From: Rouxiella sp. S1S-2
Lineage (GTDB): Bacteria > Pseudomonadota > Gammaproteobacteria > Enterobacterales > Enterobacteriaceae
Assembly: GCF_009208105.1 (NCBI RefSeq)
Contig: NZ_WFKL01000001.1
Span: 992,001 to 1,056,000, forward strand
Reading direction: 5' to 3'
Length of the DNA: 64,000 nt
Each line of letters opens with the position of its first letter. Within the stretch, counting starts at the first letter, position 1. Shown here in pieces: positions 32,602 to 43,183 of this stretch. Under the pieces are notes generated by a model. It made no database searches, was not told where the DNA came from, and worked only from the letters and a program-made list of their open reading frames with translations. Both the position numbers and the translations under genes were made by a program.

Positions 32602-33873
32602 ATGAACTACATGCGAAATACCAATTTTTGGACCTTTGGATTGTTCTTCTTTTTCTACTTTTTCATCATGGGCGCCTATTTCCCATTCTTCCCGATTTGG
32701 TTGCACGATATCAATCATATAAACCAAAGTGATACCGGTGTTATTTTTGCCTGTATCTCATTTTTCTCCTTGGTGTTTCAGCCGCTTTTTGGCCTGCTTT
32801 CCGACAAGCTTGGTCTGAAAAAACATTTGCTGTGGATTATCACCGGCATGTTGGTGCTGTTTGCGCCGTTCTTTATCTACGTTTTTGGTCCGCTGCTGCA
32901 AACCAATATCCTGTTGGGATCGATAGTCGGCGGCATCTATCTCGGCTTTATTTACAACGGCGGTGCACCGGCGATTGAGGCATACATTGAGAAAGTCAGC
33001 CGCCGCAGCAGCTTCGAGTTTGGGCGTGCGCGCATGTTTGGCTGTGTGGGCTGGGCGATTTGTGCCTCGGTGGTGGGGATAATGTTCACCATCAATAACC
33101 AGTTTGTTTTCTGGCTCGGCTCCGGCTGTGCGGTTATTTTGGCCATTCTGCTGTTGATTGCCAAACCTGCGGTAGGGGCCAGCGCCAAGGTTGCCAATGA
33201 GCTGGGTGCCAACAGTAAGCCTTTCAATCTGCGACTGGCGGCGGAGCTGCTTAAGGATAAAAAACTCTGGTTCCTCGGGCTGTATGTTGTCGGCGTTTCC
33301 TGCACCTATGAAGTGTTTGACCAGCAGTTTGCCAACTTCTTTACTTCATTCTTTAGCAGTGCGGATCAGGGTACGCGGGTGTTTGGCTACATCACCACCC
33401 TGGGTGAATTGCTCAATGCGTTTATTATGTTCTTTGCGCCTGCCATCGTTAACCGCATCGGCGGCAAGAACGCGCTGCTGCTGGCCGGAGCCATTATGTC
33501 AGTGCGCATCATTGGTTCGTCGTTTGCCAGTACTCCGGTCGAAGTGGTGCTGCTGAAAACGCTGCATATGTTCGAGATCCCGTTCCTGATTGTCGGCTGT
33601 TTCAAGTACATCACTTCGGTGTTTGAAGTGCGTTTTTCGGCCACTATTTATCTGGTCTGTTTCTGCTTCTTCAAGCAAATTGCGATGATTTTTATGTCGA
33701 TTTTCGCCGGCGAGATGTATGGCAAAGTGGGTTTCCACGGCACCTACCTGATTTTAGGGCTGATTGCGCTGGCGTTTACCCTGGTGTCTATTTTTACCCT
33801 GACGGGGCGAGGACCGTTACAGGCGTTTAAACCGTCTCAGCGGGTGAGTGAAACCCGACCGGTGAGCCCATAG
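32602..33873 (+). CDS. lacY: Lactose permease LacY
   Basis: Lactose/proton symporter of 423 residues, a true LacY by near-identity of helix 1 ([20 protein letters not shown]). Functional residues of E. coli are kept in context: the sugar-binding Glu in [10 protein letters not shown], Arg in [13 protein letters not shown], the Asp/Glu region [18 protein letters not shown], and His/Glu of [12 protein letters not shown]. Twelve transmembrane helices are evident. There is no lacA after it; the next gene is mscS on the same strand. Confidence 0.97.
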   Translation: MNYMRNTNFWTFGLFFFFYFFIMGAYFPFFPIWLHDINHINQSDTGVIFACISFFSLVFQPLFGLLSDKLGLKKHLLWIITGMLVLFAPFFIYVFGPLLQTNILLGSIVGGIYLGFIYNGGAPAIEAYIEKVSRRSSFEFGRARMFGCVGWAICASVVGIMFTINNQFVFWLGSGCAVILAILLLIAKPAVGASAKVANELGANSKPFNLRLAAELLKDKKLWFLGLYVVGVSCTYEVFDQQFANFFTSFFSSADQGTRVFGYITTLGELLNAFIMFFAPAIVNRIGGKNALLLAGAIMSVRIIGSSFASTPVEVVLLKTLHMFEIPFLIVGCFKYITSVFEVRFSATIYLVCFCFFKQIAMIFMSIFAGEMYGKVGFHGTYLILGLIALAFTLVSIFTLTGRGPLQAFKPSQRVSETRPVSP

Positions 33874-34015
33874 CGGACGTTTAGAAAGTACGCAAAGCGT
33901 AAGTGCAAGTTGGCAGTTACGCCGAATCTTGGTTACCCTTAAGGGCTTAGGCATCATTCGTCGTGCATTTTAGTGCGAATGTCTGGTTTCATTATTGCTT
34001 GCTAGGGTGTGTGAA

Positions 34016-34900
34016 ATGGAAGATTTGAACGTGGTAGGCGGCATTCATAATGCCGGAACGTGGTTTGTCAGAAATCAGGAATTGCTGGTCCATTACGCGG
34101 TTAATATCGTCGCTGCCATCGCCATTCTGGTGGTGGGCTTAATTGTTGCTCGCGTGGTTTCTGGCGCAGTCAGTCGGGTGATGCGTCTTCGTGGCATTGA
34201 CCTGACGGTTTCCGATTTCCTGTCTGCGCTGGTGCGTTATGCGATTATTGCCTTTACGCTGATTGCCGTTCTGGGGCGTATTGGCGTGCAGACCACCTCG
34301 GTTATCGCCGTTATTGGTGCCGCCGGTTTGGCCGTAGGTTTGGCATTACAGGGTTCACTGTCGAACTTTGCGGCGGGCGTGTTGCTGGTTATCTTCCGTC
34401 CTTTCCGCGCCGGTGAATATGTCGATTTGGGTGGCGTAGCGGGTACGGTAACGCAGGTGCAGATCTTCTCTACTACGCTGCTAACCGTTGATAATAAAGT
34501 CATTGTTGTACCAAACGGTAAAATCATCGCCGGTAACATCATTAACACCTCGCGTGAGCCAACCACCCGTACTGATATCATCGTCGGTGTGGCTTATGAT
34601 GCTGATATTGCGTTGGTTAAAAAAGTATTGGGTGACATTGCCAATGCCGATGAGCGTATGCTCAAAGACAAAGGCGTGGTGATCCGTTTGAACGAAATGG
34701 GCGCGTCGACGTTGAACTTCGTGGTGCGTTACTGGACCACCAACGGCGATTCTCAAAACGTTAAATGGGATCTGCTGGAGAAATTTAAGGAAGCGCTGGA
34801 TGCCAACAACATTGGCATCCCGTTCCCACAGATGGACGTGCATCTGTATCGCAGCGCCGAGGCGCAGGCTAAGCAGGAAGAAGCGGCCAAGGCCGAGTAA
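34016..34900 (+). CDS. mscS: Small-conductance mechanosensitive channel MscS
   Basis: Inner-membrane channel that opens under tension during osmotic downshock. The 294 residues match E. coli MscS: three transmembrane helices, with the pore-lining glycine/alanine-rich helix [20 protein letters not shown] near residues 100-120 and the beta domain [19 protein letters not shown] after it. The C-terminal tail is long and Glu/Ala-rich ([14 protein letters not shown]). The ATG at 34016 matches the family; the upstream TTG-type extension from 33995 is rejected. Confidence 0.95.
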   Translation: MEDLNVVGGIHNAGTWFVRNQELLVHYAVNIVAAIAILVVGLIVARVVSGAVSRVMRLRGIDLTVSDFLSALVRYAIIAFTLIAVLGRIGVQTTSVIAVIGAAGLAVGLALQGSLSNFAAGVLLVIFRPFRAGEYVDLGGVAGTVTQVQIFSTTLLTVDNKVIVVPNGKIIAGNIINTSREPTTRTDIIVGVAYDADIALVKKVLGDIANADERMLKDKGVVIRLNEMGASTLNFVVRYWTTNGDSQNVKWDLLEKFKEALDANNIGIPFPQMDVHLYRSAEAQAKQEEAAKAE

Positions 34901-34921
34901 TCCTGACTGAAATTGAACGAC

Positions 34922-34947
34922 AAAACGCCCTGATTTCAGGGCGTTTT
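34922..34947. terminator. Bidirectional terminator between mscS and the chitinase gene
   Basis: AAAACGCCCTGA and TCAGGGCGTTTT form a perfect 12-bp stem flanked by A and T runs, so it can end transcription from both convergent genes. Confidence 0.85.
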
Positions 34948-34973
34948 ACTTTCTAGGTTAAACTGCTTTCAGA

Positions 34974-37826
34974 TTACTTGGTGAATAGCTTCCAGGCTTC
35001 GGTCCAAGCGCTGCCGGTGCCTGGCGCGTAGAAGCCTGCCGCCTGTCCACACCAGCCGTGACGACCATCATCATTGCGGCATTCATAATGTTTGCCATCT
35101 GTACCGGTGACGATATCGCCGCCTTTATATTTTGTACCCTCTTTATAGGCAGGGTATTTGGTATCCGGTTTGATTTCATCGTCGGGTTTAACCGCTTCCT
35201 TAACGATAGTCAGATGCTCTAATTTTTCCGCAAAAACAGAATCACGGCCGCTCTTAGTCTGAATAAAAACGTCAACATCGTACTCGCCGACAGGTAAGGC
35301 TTTAGTGTTATATATAAAGTCTGGTGTTTTATTCTTCTTGATGTACAAGGATTCTTTTGCTCCTCGATGACTGATCTGCCATTGATATGAAATCGCATTG
35401 GGAACATTGCTTTCGGCAGTTAAATTAAGCGTATGACCTTGAGTAATCACTCTGCTGCCAATGATACTGGCTGTTGCAGGAATGAAGGTCATTTTGACAT
35501 AGTCAGTGGCTGTTTTTCCGTCTTTATTTACCACGGTTAACTCAAATACCGCTTGGTTTGTGGTCGGAATTTTATTGTTCTTGAAATTGCTGGCTACTTG
35601 CGCAAAAACAGACTTACCCTGCAGGCTTTGGCCTGTTTGTGCAGGATCGTCGCCTAATTCTCTTAATTCCATAGGCACTGTACTTTGAAGAATTTTCCAA
35701 TGATAAGAGACAGCGTGTTGACTCAATCCTCCATCAAGCAAATTCATGGTTCCGGGCCAGCCATCGCTTTTAATTTTAACAATATCTTTGCCTGCATTGG
35801 CAATCGGCAGCTCGGCCTGACCTTCTTCTTTCTCTAAGCAATACGCCTGACCGTCAAAACGATAGGTCATCGGGCCTGATACCGTTTCAGCAACTTTTGT
35901 TGCCTGACCTTTGGCATCTTTTTCGACCACTGCGGTATTAACTTCGCCGTTGTAGTGTTCGCTGAAACTGTAATAGTTACCGTCGGCTTTTTTGTTACAC
36001 ACCGCGGCATTCATGGTGTTGAGGATCAGGCCATTGTCGGTCGAACTTGCCCAGGCGAAGAGGCCACCGAGATTATATTTTTTCATCAGTTCGCCCTTGG
36101 CGATAACTGAACGCTGCGAGTCGAGAGTTTCAACGTGGGCGCCAACGGTGTGGGCATCGTTCGATTTTGGCTCCCAGACGTAAGCCGCTTCAGCCTGTTT
36201 GTCGTAATAGAAATCTTTGCCTTTAGCGATGTAATTATCGTAAATTTCGCGGAAGTCAGTCACGCCATTTTCAAACGTACCATGACTGCCCAAGCCTTCA
36301 CGGCTGACAGATTTGCCATCGGCAATGCCGTGCCAGAACAATTTATCCAGCTTGGCCGGCACGCGAACGGTGTGCCAACCGCGGCTGTAAGAGGCTGCGC
36401 CGATCACCAGTTTGGTAGACGGGAATTCTGGGTTATTGTCCAAAATGGCGTTAACCGCACCCTCGGTGCTGAAGCCGCGCATCGCTTCTGCGCCGGTAAT
36501 TTTTTGACCTTTTGCATCAACAATCTCTTGGCCGATATCATCTTTCAGATTTTTATCTGCGCCCTCGGCGAAGTAAGCACCGATCAGCGGTTTTGCATGA
36601 ACGGCGGTCTGATGCCCCGGGTTGCGGCTAAACGCCCCGTACATGTCATAAGACATGATATTAACAAAGTCGAAGTCGTCTTTTACCGCGTCAAAATCAA
36701 TCGCAGCCAGTTTGGCCGGAGATGCGCTGACGGCGGCGCTCAGCTGTTTGCTGCCTTTGCCGAATTCACTGTCCATCGCCACGCGCAGTTCATGCACCAC
36801 GTGGGTGTAAGCTTCTTTTTCTTTGTACATGCCGCTTAATGCCAGCCCCTCTTTATGCGTTGTTGGGCCGCCGCCGCCGACGAATTCCCAATCGAGATCG
36901 ATGCCGTCTACGTAAGGATGATCTTTGAGGAACTGAACGACAGATTTAACAAAAATAGCGCGAGAGGCTGAGGTTTCTGCCATGCCGTTGAAGGGGGAAC
37001 TGAGCGTCCAGCCACCGACAGAAACCATTACCTTCAGGTTTGGATGCGCTTTTTTCATTGCCTCCATCGCTTTAAACATGAAGTGTGAAGCCTGCGGATC
37101 AAATTTTGTTAAATTGAAGTCGCCCTGCTGCTTGGCCGGCGAGTTTTTACCCGCCGATTCATCCCAGCTCACATCACCATTTTCGGTTGGTAGAGGACCT
37201 TGACCACACATGCCTTTAATGATCTTCTGGCCGCGCAGATTGCCTTCGGCCTTAAGGCCGTCATTTTCACTTGGTTTTAGCGTGCCCGTCGGGCGCTCGG
37301 CACCGTAGTCACACATGCCGATAAAGCTGTAGAACACATGGGTCAGATTTTTTGCCGGTGTAAATTCGGCAGGATGAGCCTGATCCCAATATGACCACTC
37401 GGGAACATAGAGGCCCACGATTTTACTGTTTTTAGTCACGTTAAAAGGAACGTTATGTTCCATATTCCCCGCATAACCATTGGTGGTTAATTTTCCGGTT
37501 GATTCCGGATTAACGTCATGCGCATCTTTATATTTTACGTTGACCAATTCATAGTTAATTGGGCTGTGCGGGTGTTGGCCTGCCATCTCCGAATCTACCC
37601 AAGTTGAACGCCATTTTAATTTTGCCGTTGGGCGATCGCCGCGGTATTTACTGACCGCACCCGATTCGCCTTGCTCTACAGGTTTGAGCGTACCCGACTC
37701 TTTTGCCGTTATTTCAACGGTTCCGTCAGGCATTTGAGCGTTGAAGCGGGCTGCAATAACATTGGCCCCATAAAGTGCAGAACAAGTTGCAATAGCAACC
37801 ATTGAAAGTTTAATAATCTTTTTCAT
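34974..37826 (-). CDS. Secreted GH18 chitinase with chitin-binding domain
   Basis: A 950-residue exported chitinase. Order: signal peptide (to about residue 25, ending VIA), an N-terminal region, the GH18 barrel from about 120 (KIVGLYVPEWSYW), substrate motif KVMVSVGGWTLSSPF, catalytic DGIDLDWEF with proton donor Glu314, and MSYDMYGAF further on. A PKD or Ig-like region follows at about 680-790 (IANAGKDIVK...), then another beta-rich region. A CBM5/12-type chitin-binding domain closes the protein at about 895-950 (YPAYKEGTKYKGGDIV, WCGQAAGFYAPG). The gene is convergent with mscS and replaces the mscS-argO junction of E. coli. It is probably accessory. Confidence 0.92.
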   Translation of the reverse strand: MKKIIKLSMVAIATCSALYGANVIAARFNAQMPDGTVEITAKESGTLKPVEQGESGAVSKYRGDRPTAKLKWRSTWVDSEMAGQHPHSPINYELVNVKYKDAHDVNPESTGKLTTNGYAGNMEHNVPFNVTKNSKIVGLYVPEWSYWDQAHPAEFTPAKNLTHVFYSFIGMCDYGAERPTGTLKPSENDGLKAEGNLRGQKIIKGMCGQGPLPTENGDVSWDESAGKNSPAKQQGDFNLTKFDPQASHFMFKAMEAMKKAHPNLKVMVSVGGWTLSSPFNGMAETSASRAIFVKSVVQFLKDHPYVDGIDLDWEFVGGGGPTTHKEGLALSGMYKEKEAYTHVVHELRVAMDSEFGKGSKQLSAAVSASPAKLAAIDFDAVKDDFDFVNIMSYDMYGAFSRNPGHQTAVHAKPLIGAYFAEGADKNLKDDIGQEIVDAKGQKITGAEAMRGFSTEGAVNAILDNNPEFPSTKLVIGAASYSRGWHTVRVPAKLDKLFWHGIADGKSVSREGLGSHGTFENGVTDFREIYDNYIAKGKDFYYDKQAEAAYVWEPKSNDAHTVGAHVETLDSQRSVIAKGELMKKYNLGGLFAWASSTDNGLILNTMNAAVCNKKADGNYYSFSEHYNGEVNTAVVEKDAKGQATKVAETVSGPMTYRFDGQAYCLEKEEGQAELPIANAGKDIVKIKSDGWPGTMNLLDGGLSQHAVSYHWKILQSTVPMELRELGDDPAQTGQSLQGKSVFAQVASNFKNNKIPTTNQAVFELTVVNKDGKTATDYVKMTFIPATASIIGSRVITQGHTLNLTAESNVPNAISYQWQISHRGAKESLYIKKNKTPDFIYNTKALPVGEYDVDVFIQTKSGRDSVFAEKLEHLTIVKEAVKPDDEIKPDTKYPAYKEGTKYKGGDIVTGTDGKHYECRNDDGRHGWCGQAAGFYAPGTGSAWTEAWKLFTK

Positions 37827-38172
37827 AATACCCCTGTTACGAACTTATTATATATAAATTTAATCGATTGAAAATTGGACTTACTCGTCACGAGGTATTA
37901 TCTGTTCTCTACGCGAATATAAAAGAAGTTCAGAATGAGATTCGTCTATTAATCGATGAGAGTATTAGTATCTTTTTATTAATTTAATTTTTATTTAAAA
38001 GGCTTAATAAATAAAAGGGGTTTACAGGTTTAATTTTTATTAGAATTAAAAAGAGATCTCAACATAAGCCTAACTAATGCTCGATTAGAAAAATCCATTT
38101 CCTCTAATGTTCACTCTTGCATACACTGCGCGGCAGAAACCTTTTCCAGACTTGTTATAAGGAAGTTTTGCC
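37827..38172. other. AT-rich divergent region between chitinase gene and argO
   Basis: About 345 very AT-rich bases. It must hold the chitinase promoter on the minus strand and the argO promoter on the plus strand. E. coli argO is activated by ArgP and Lrp at this position, but I could not recognise a specific site. AAGGAAG before 38173 is the argO ribosome site. Confidence 0.45.
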
Positions 38173-38790
38173 ATGTTTTCGACATTCTTACAGGGAATGA
38201 TGCTGAGTGCCGCGATGATTTTGCCGATCGGTCCGCAAAATGCGTTTGTGATGAATCAGGGTATCCGCCGCCAATATCATCTGATGATTGCGGGGCTTTG
38301 TGCAGCCAGCGATATTGCCCTGATTTGCGCCGGAATTTTTGGCGGCAGTGCGCTGCTCGACAACTATCCCACGCTGCTGTTTATTGTGAGCTGGGGCGGC
38401 GTGGCTTTTCTGCTGTGGTTTGGCTGGGGCGCTTTTCGTACCGCCATGGCGGCTAACCCGCTGCAGGTTGAAGCCACAGTGATGGCAAAAAGCCGCTGGC
38501 GGATTGTGGTGAGTATGATGGCGGTAACCTGGCTTAATCCGCACGTTTACCTTGACACCTTTGTGGTTCTGGGTAGCCTCGGTGGGCGTCTTGCCAGCGA
38601 TGAGCGCTCGTGGTTTGCATTAGGGGCGGTACTTTCTTCAACGCTGTGGTTTTTTGGCCTGGCGATGTTAGCCGCGCTGCTCTCTCCTTGGTTAAACAAA
38701 GGAAAAACCCAGCGGGCGATTAACACCGTTGTGGGATTGGTGATGTGGGGCATAGCCCTGCAGCTGGCGCTACAGAACCTGCATTTCTGA
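38173..38790 (+). CDS. argO: Arginine exporter ArgO (LysE family)
   Basis: Inner-membrane exporter of arginine and its toxic analogue canavanine. The 205 residues match E. coli ArgO with about six transmembrane helices, the conserved [19 protein letters not shown] near residues 15-33, [10 protein letters not shown], and [20 protein letters not shown] near residues 120-139. Its regulator ArgP is encoded 1 kb downstream on the other strand, as in E. coli. Confidence 0.95.
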   Translation: MFSTFLQGMMLSAAMILPIGPQNAFVMNQGIRRQYHLMIAGLCAASDIALICAGIFGGSALLDNYPTLLFIVSWGGVAFLLWFGWGAFRTAMAANPLQVEATVMAKSRWRIVVSMMAVTWLNPHVYLDTFVVLGSLGGRLASDERSWFALGAVLSSTLWFFGLAMLAALLSPWLNKGKTQRAINTVVGLVMWGIALQLALQNLHF

Positions 38791-38870
38791 ATAATTTATC
38801 ACTAATCTTAATTTCGCTGCCAAACTACTGTGCTAGTGTTGTTGCTCACCAGATGAATGAGGGAAACACT

Positions 38871-39605
38871 GTGAAATTGAAAGCATTGGCTATGGCCGCC
38901 ATGTTGGGATTAGGGACACTACCTGCTGCACTTCAGGCTGCTGAAGTGCCAGAAGGGCCGCATGTGGTAACTTCAGGTACAGCGAGCGTTGATGCCGTTC
39001 CAGACATCGCTACGTTGGCAATTGAAGTCAATGTTTCCGCGAAAGACGCTGCCTCGGCCAAGAAACAGGCCGACCAGCGCGTAGCCGAGTATTTTGCCTT
39101 CCTGCAGAAGAACGGCATTGATAAGAAAGACATTAACGCCGCCAATCTGCGCACTCAGCCAGAATATAACTACCTGAAAGACGGCAGCAGCGTGCTGAAA
39201 GGCTATCGCGCCGTGCGTCAGGTGCAGGTCACCCTGCGCAAGCTCGACAAACTCAATGAGCTGCTTGATGGCGCGCTGAGTTCCGGCTTAAACGAGATCC
39301 GCGCCGTTGAACTGGGCGTTGCCAATCCGGATACCTACCGTGACCAGGCACGCCAGAAGGCTATCGATAACGCTACGCAGCAGGCTAAAGCGCTAGCCGA
39401 AGGCTTCCACAGCCAGCTTGGACAGGTTTACAGCATTCGCTATCACGTTGCCAACTATCAGCCGATGCCGGTTGCCAGAATGTATAAAACGGCCGACGCC
39501 ACTGGACAAAGTGATGCCGCTCAAACCTACGAGCAGCAGAGCATTCACTTTGACGATCAGGTAGATGTGGTGTTTGAACTGAAAAACGGCGACGCAGCTA
39601 AATAA
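38871..39605 (+). CDS. yggE: SIMPL-domain (DUF541) protein YggE
   Basis: A 244-residue periplasmic SIMPL-domain protein linked in E. coli to reduced oxidative stress; its molecular activity is unknown. It has a signal peptide (cleavage after LQA), then GPHVVTSGTASVDAVPDIATL near residues 28-48 and the conserved LRTQPEYNY and NEIRAVELGV segments. The start is GTG at 38871 with a GAGGG site; the frame is open back to 38745 but that part overlaps argO and is not coding. Confidence 0.93.
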   Translation: MKLKALAMAAMLGLGTLPAALQAAEVPEGPHVVTSGTASVDAVPDIATLAIEVNVSAKDAASAKKQADQRVAEYFAFLQKNGIDKKDINAANLRTQPEYNYLKDGSSVLKGYRAVRQVQVTLRKLDKLNELLDGALSSGLNEIRAVELGVANPDTYRDQARQKAIDNATQQAKALAEGFHSQLGQVYSIRYHVANYQPMPVARMYKTADATGQSDAAQTYEQQSIHFDDQVDVVFELKNGDAAK

Positions 39606-39620
39606 CGTTTTTTACTTAAA

Positions 39621-39729
39621 ACCCGTCGAGCTACAGGTAGGCGGCAAAATGAGCTGTTCCCAAGGCGCTTAGTCCACTCAGTGACTTGGGTGAGTGAGTG
39701 AAGCCAACACCCCTGTAGCTTGAATGATG
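39621..39729. repeat. Dispersed palindromic repeat, copy 1 (yggE-argP)
   Basis: About 110 bases with terminal arms AGCTACAGG (39629-39637) and CCTGTAGCT (39712-39720) and an inner pair CCCAAG/CTTGGG (39660-39690). On the minus strand it shares, in order, GTTGGC, a CAAGTCACTGAG-type core, CTTGGGA and TGCCGCC with copy 2 at 53669-53775. Confidence 0.65.
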
Positions 39730-39738
39730 AACAGTAAA

Positions 39739-40641
39739 TTAGTCTTGTCGGAGTACCTGACGGCCGTGTGCAAGAAGGGCGTCAGTGACTTTTCTCATCA
39801 TGCGGCTTTCCGGTGCGAAACGGTGCCAGAACAGCATTCGGCGCTGGAAAAGACCCGGCGTTAAATCGATTAACTCGCCGCTTTCCAACTCTTTTTCAAT
39901 CTGCAAATGCGGGATCATACAGCACGTCGTGCCCTGACGGGCGAGCTGTACGAAAGCTTCCGACGAGTTCACGATGTGACACGGCACGCTGCCCGGCGAT
40001 AAATCAAAGTTCTGCTGTAAAAATGCCTGATGCATGTCGTCGAGATGGTCAAAGGCTACCGCCGGTGCTTTAAGCAGCGCAGAGCGGGTAACGCCATTGG
40101 GGAAATAACGCTCGGCAAAGCCTTTTGAGGCCACAAACAGATAATCAAGTGCACCGAGCTGGTCCACAAGGCAGCTTGGCAAAGGCTGCGGCTGAATACT
40201 GACGGCCCCCACCACTTCGCCACGGCGCAAACGTTCCTGAGTACGGGTTTCGTCCTCGACCTGCATGTTCAGACGAATAGGGGAGTCAACCAGCACCGAT
40301 TTCAGCGCCGGTAGAAGCCAGGTTGCCAGACTGTCGGCGTTCACCGCCAGAGAGAGCAGCAGCGGGGTGTCATTGCTGTCGTTGATGTTATCACCGCCCA
40401 GCCACTCTTCTTCAAGCAGTTCCACCTGATGCAGCAGCGCCAGCAGCTTTTGGCCCTGTTCGGTTGGACGAGGAGGAACAGTACGCACCAGCAGCGGCTG
40501 TCCGAATAAATTTTCCAACTGTTTAATTCGTTGAGAAACGGCGGATTGGGTAATACACAGCTTTTGTGCCGCACGTTCAAAGCCGCGCTCACGGATCACA
40601 GCGTCCAGCGCTTGCAACGTTCTATAGTCTGGGCGTTTCAT
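39739..40641 (-). CDS. argP: LysR-type regulator ArgP
   Basis: Activates argO with arginine and is inhibited by lysine; it was earlier described as IciA. The 300 residues have an N-terminal winged helix-turn-helix ([33 protein letters not shown] in part, residues 6-39) and a C-terminal periplasmic-binding-like effector domain. It is divergent from rpiA and near argO, its main target, as in E. coli. Confidence 0.95.
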   Translation of the reverse strand: MKRPDYRTLQALDAVIRERGFERAAQKLCITQSAVSQRIKQLENLFGQPLLVRTVPPRPTEQGQKLLALLHQVELLEEEWLGGDNINDSNDTPLLLSLAVNADSLATWLLPALKSVLVDSPIRLNMQVEDETRTQERLRRGEVVGAVSIQPQPLPSCLVDQLGALDYLFVASKGFAERYFPNGVTRSALLKAPAVAFDHLDDMHQAFLQQNFDLSPGSVPCHIVNSSEAFVQLARQGTTCCMIPHLQIEKELESGELIDLTPGLFQRRMLFWHRFAPESRMMRKVTDALLAHGRQVLRQD

Positions 40642-40821
40642 CGAAAATCTATTCCTTGCTCGTCTGGAATTAAAACCTATTCAGACACTATGCCACAGTT
40701 CATTCAAATTTGTGGCGCACAAAATCTTCCGCTTTTTGGGCATAAGTGTACTCCCCAATTGCTCAGACCATGCTTTATACTGATCACCACTTCAAGGCAG
40801 ATTGTCTACTGAAAGAGAAAA

Positions 40822-41487
40822 ATGACCATGACTCAGGATGAACTGAAAAAAGCGGTGGGTTGGGCAGCGTTGGAATATGTCACACCAGGCACGATTGTTG
40901 GCGTAGGCACCGGTTCAACGGCGGCGCATTTTATTGATGCGCTCGGTTCGATTAAACACCAGATTGAAGGCGCGGTGTCCAGCTCTGACGCGTCAACGGC
41001 CAAGCTTAAAAGCCTCGGCATTCACGTGTTTGATAGCAACGAAGTTGACGAACTCGACATCTACGTCGACGGTGCGGATGAAATCAACGGTCACATGCAG
41101 ATGATCAAAGGCGGCGGCGCGGCGCTGACCCGTGAAAAAATCATCGCCGCTATCTCCCGCAAGTTTATTTGTATCGTTGATGCCTCCAAGCAGGTCGACG
41201 TGCTGGGAAAATTCCCGCTGCCGATTGAGGTTATCCCAATGGCGCGCTCCTATGTAGCACGTGAACTGGTGAAGCTCGGCGGCCTGCCGGAGTATCGCCA
41301 GAACGTGGTCACCGACAACGGCAACGTTATTCTGGATGTACACAACCTGAGCATTCTTGACGCCATCGCGCTGGAAAATAAGTTAAACGCCATTGCCGGC
41401 GTAGTGACTGTTGGACTGTTTGCCAACCGGGGTGCAGATATCGCGCTGGTGGGTTCGCCAGACGGCGTAAAAGTCATTAAAAAGTAG
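40822..41487 (+). CDS. rpiA: Ribose-5-phosphate isomerase A
   Basis: Interconverts ribulose-5-phosphate and ribose-5-phosphate in the pentose phosphate pathway. The 221 residues show [16 protein letters not shown] near 25-41, SSSDAST, the catalytic YVDGADEIN near 80-88 and [12 protein letters not shown] with the base Glu near 105. A second ATG two codons later (40828) corresponds to the E. coli start; the first ATG has better spacing from AAAGAGA, so either is possible. Confidence 0.96.
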   Translation: MTMTQDELKKAVGWAALEYVTPGTIVGVGTGSTAAHFIDALGSIKHQIEGAVSSSDASTAKLKSLGIHVFDSNEVDELDIYVDGADEINGHMQMIKGGGAALTREKIIAAISRKFICIVDASKQVDVLGKFPLPIEVIPMARSYVARELVKLGGLPEYRQNVVTDNGNVILDVHNLSILDAIALENKLNAIAGVVTVGLFANRGADIALVGSPDGVKVIKK

Positions 41488-41578
41488 TGCTGGCGATAAG
41501 CTTACGATCTCTTTGGGGTCGTTAGCATAATGTAATGTTATGAAGATGATAATTTACCGCCTGAATCATCTTTTATTT

Positions 41579-41623
41579 AAAACGGCCAATTTGGTGACTT
41601 ATGTCACATAAAGACGCCGTTTT
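41579..41623 (+). terminator. Terminator-like nested hairpin after rpiA
   Basis: AAAACGGC (41579-41586) and GCCGTTTT (41616-41623) pair perfectly and enclose a second palindrome GTGAC-TTAT-GTCAC. The final T run suits rpiA termination. The inner palindrome is also the CRP site listed next. Confidence 0.5.
41593..41608. promoter_or_regulatory. CRP site upstream of serA
   Basis: GGTGA-CTTATG-TCACA matches the CRP consensus TGTGA-N6-TCACA at 9 of 10 positions with exact spacing. In E. coli cAMP-CRP is known to act at a serA promoter. It is about 245 bases upstream of the serA start; the rest of the 364-base rpiA-serA gap holds nothing else I recognise. Confidence 0.65.
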
Positions 41624-41851
41624 GACGTTTGCTTCCACGCTGTTCCAGAATTTGAGTATTAAGTTCTGAAAAATGTAGGACCAGCTAGGGCTTGTGCTAT
41701 CGGGTAGGCAATCGTTTGTATTGCCCGTAGCAAAAATTTTGTTATGTTGACTGTGAACTGCATAAAGCAGTGACTTCTGAAGTCTGCATTCAGCATGAAT
41801 AACTTTCGGTATGCGTTACTGCCGGTATGAATAAAACAGTAGGGTCGGGAA

Positions 41852-43090
41852 ATGGCAAAAGTATCACTCGGAAAAGACAAAATTAAGTTTCTGCTGGTTG
41901 AAGGTGTCCATCAAAGCGCTATCGACACGCTTCACGCAGCGGGTTATACCAATATCGAGTTTCATAAAGGGGCGCTGGATAGTGAAGCGCTGAAAGAGTC
42001 AATCCGTGATGCGCATTTCGTCGGGATCCGATCCCGTACCCAACTGACCGAAGAAGTCTTTGCTGCTGCTGAAAAACTGGTTGCCGTCGGTTGTTTCTGC
42101 ATTGGTACCAACCAGGTAAGCCTGAATTCTGCGACCAAGCGCGGTATTCCGGTATTTAACGCGCCGTTCTCCAACACCCGATCCGTGGCAGAAATGGTGC
42201 TGGGCGAAATGCTGCTGCTGATACGCGGCATTCCGGCTGCTAACGCCAAAGCGCACCGTGGTATCTGGCACAAGCTGGCCGTCGGTTCTTATGAAGCACG
42301 AGGAAAACGTCTGGGTATTGTGGGCTATGGCCATATCGGTACGCAGCTGGGTATTCTGGCCGAAGGTCTGGGTATGAAGGTCTACTTCTATGATATCGAA
42401 AGCAAACTGCCGCTAGGCAATGCGCAGCAGATCCCAAGTCTGACCGAGCTGCTTAACACCAGCGACGTGGTCACCATGCATGTGCCTGAAACCGCCAACA
42501 CCAAAGATATGATTGGTGCTGAAGAGTTGGCACAGATGAAGCCTGGCTCGCTGCTGATTAACGCCTCACGCGGAACCGTTATTGATATCCCTGCACTGTG
42601 TGACGCGCTGCGCAGCAAGCACCTTTCAGGTGCTGCCATCGACGTATTCCCGGAAGAACCTGCGACCAACAGTGACCCGTTCATTTCGCCGCTGTGTGAG
42701 TTTGATAACGTGATCCTGACACCGCACATCGGCGGGTCTACCATGGAAGCGCAAGAAGGTATTGGTTTGGAAGTGGCCGGTAAACTGGCGAAATACTCAG
42801 ACAACGGTTCTACGCTGTCTGCGGTTAACTTCCCGGAGGCTTCGCTGCCAATGCACAGCGAAAAAGCCAGCCGTTTGCTGCACATCCACGAAAATCGTCC
42901 TGGCGTATTGACCAGTATCAACCAGATTTTTGCCGAGCAGGGCATCAACATTGCTGCTCAGTATCTGCAGACCAGTCCAGAAGTGGGTTATGTGGTTATC
43001 GACGTTGAAGCCGATATCGAAACCGTTGATAACGCGCTGCAGCTGATGAAAGCCATCCCAGGCACCATTCGCGCGCGCCTGCTTTACTGA
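41852..43090 (+). CDS. serA: D-3-phosphoglycerate dehydrogenase
   Basis: First enzyme of serine synthesis, oxidising 3-phosphoglycerate with NAD and inhibited by serine. The 412 residues contain the NAD-binding loop GIVGYGHIGTQLG near 155-167, the catalytic Arg in INASRGTV near 240, a Glu in FPEEPATNSDPF, and His in LTPHIGGSTMEAQ near 292. A C-terminal ACT domain (about 340-412, NRPGVLTSINQIFAEQGINI) is the serine sensor. It ends at its own terminator. Confidence 0.97.
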   Translation: MAKVSLGKDKIKFLLVEGVHQSAIDTLHAAGYTNIEFHKGALDSEALKESIRDAHFVGIRSRTQLTEEVFAAAEKLVAVGCFCIGTNQVSLNSATKRGIPVFNAPFSNTRSVAEMVLGEMLLLIRGIPAANAKAHRGIWHKLAVGSYEARGKRLGIVGYGHIGTQLGILAEGLGMKVYFYDIESKLPLGNAQQIPSLTELLNTSDVVTMHVPETANTKDMIGAEELAQMKPGSLLINASRGTVIDIPALCDALRSKHLSGAAIDVFPEEPATNSDPFISPLCEFDNVILTPHIGGSTMEAQEGIGLEVAGKLAKYSDNGSTLSAVNFPEASLPMHSEKASRLLHIHENRPGVLTSINQIFAEQGINIAAQYLQTSPEVGYVVIDVEADIETVDNALQLMKAIPGTIRARLLY

Positions 43091-43123
43091 TTGATTTTTT
43101 AGCAATTTTAATTTTTGAATGGC

Positions 43124-43151
43124 AAAAGGGGCATCGAGAGATGCCCCTTTT
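43124..43151 (+). terminator. Terminator after serA
   Basis: AAAAGGGGCAT and ATGCCCCTTTT form a perfect 11-bp stem around a six-base loop. With its flanking A and T runs it may also serve the convergent protease gene. Confidence 0.85.
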
Positions 43152-43183
43152 CATTAATATCACAGCTGTAAAAAAGTCAGCCG

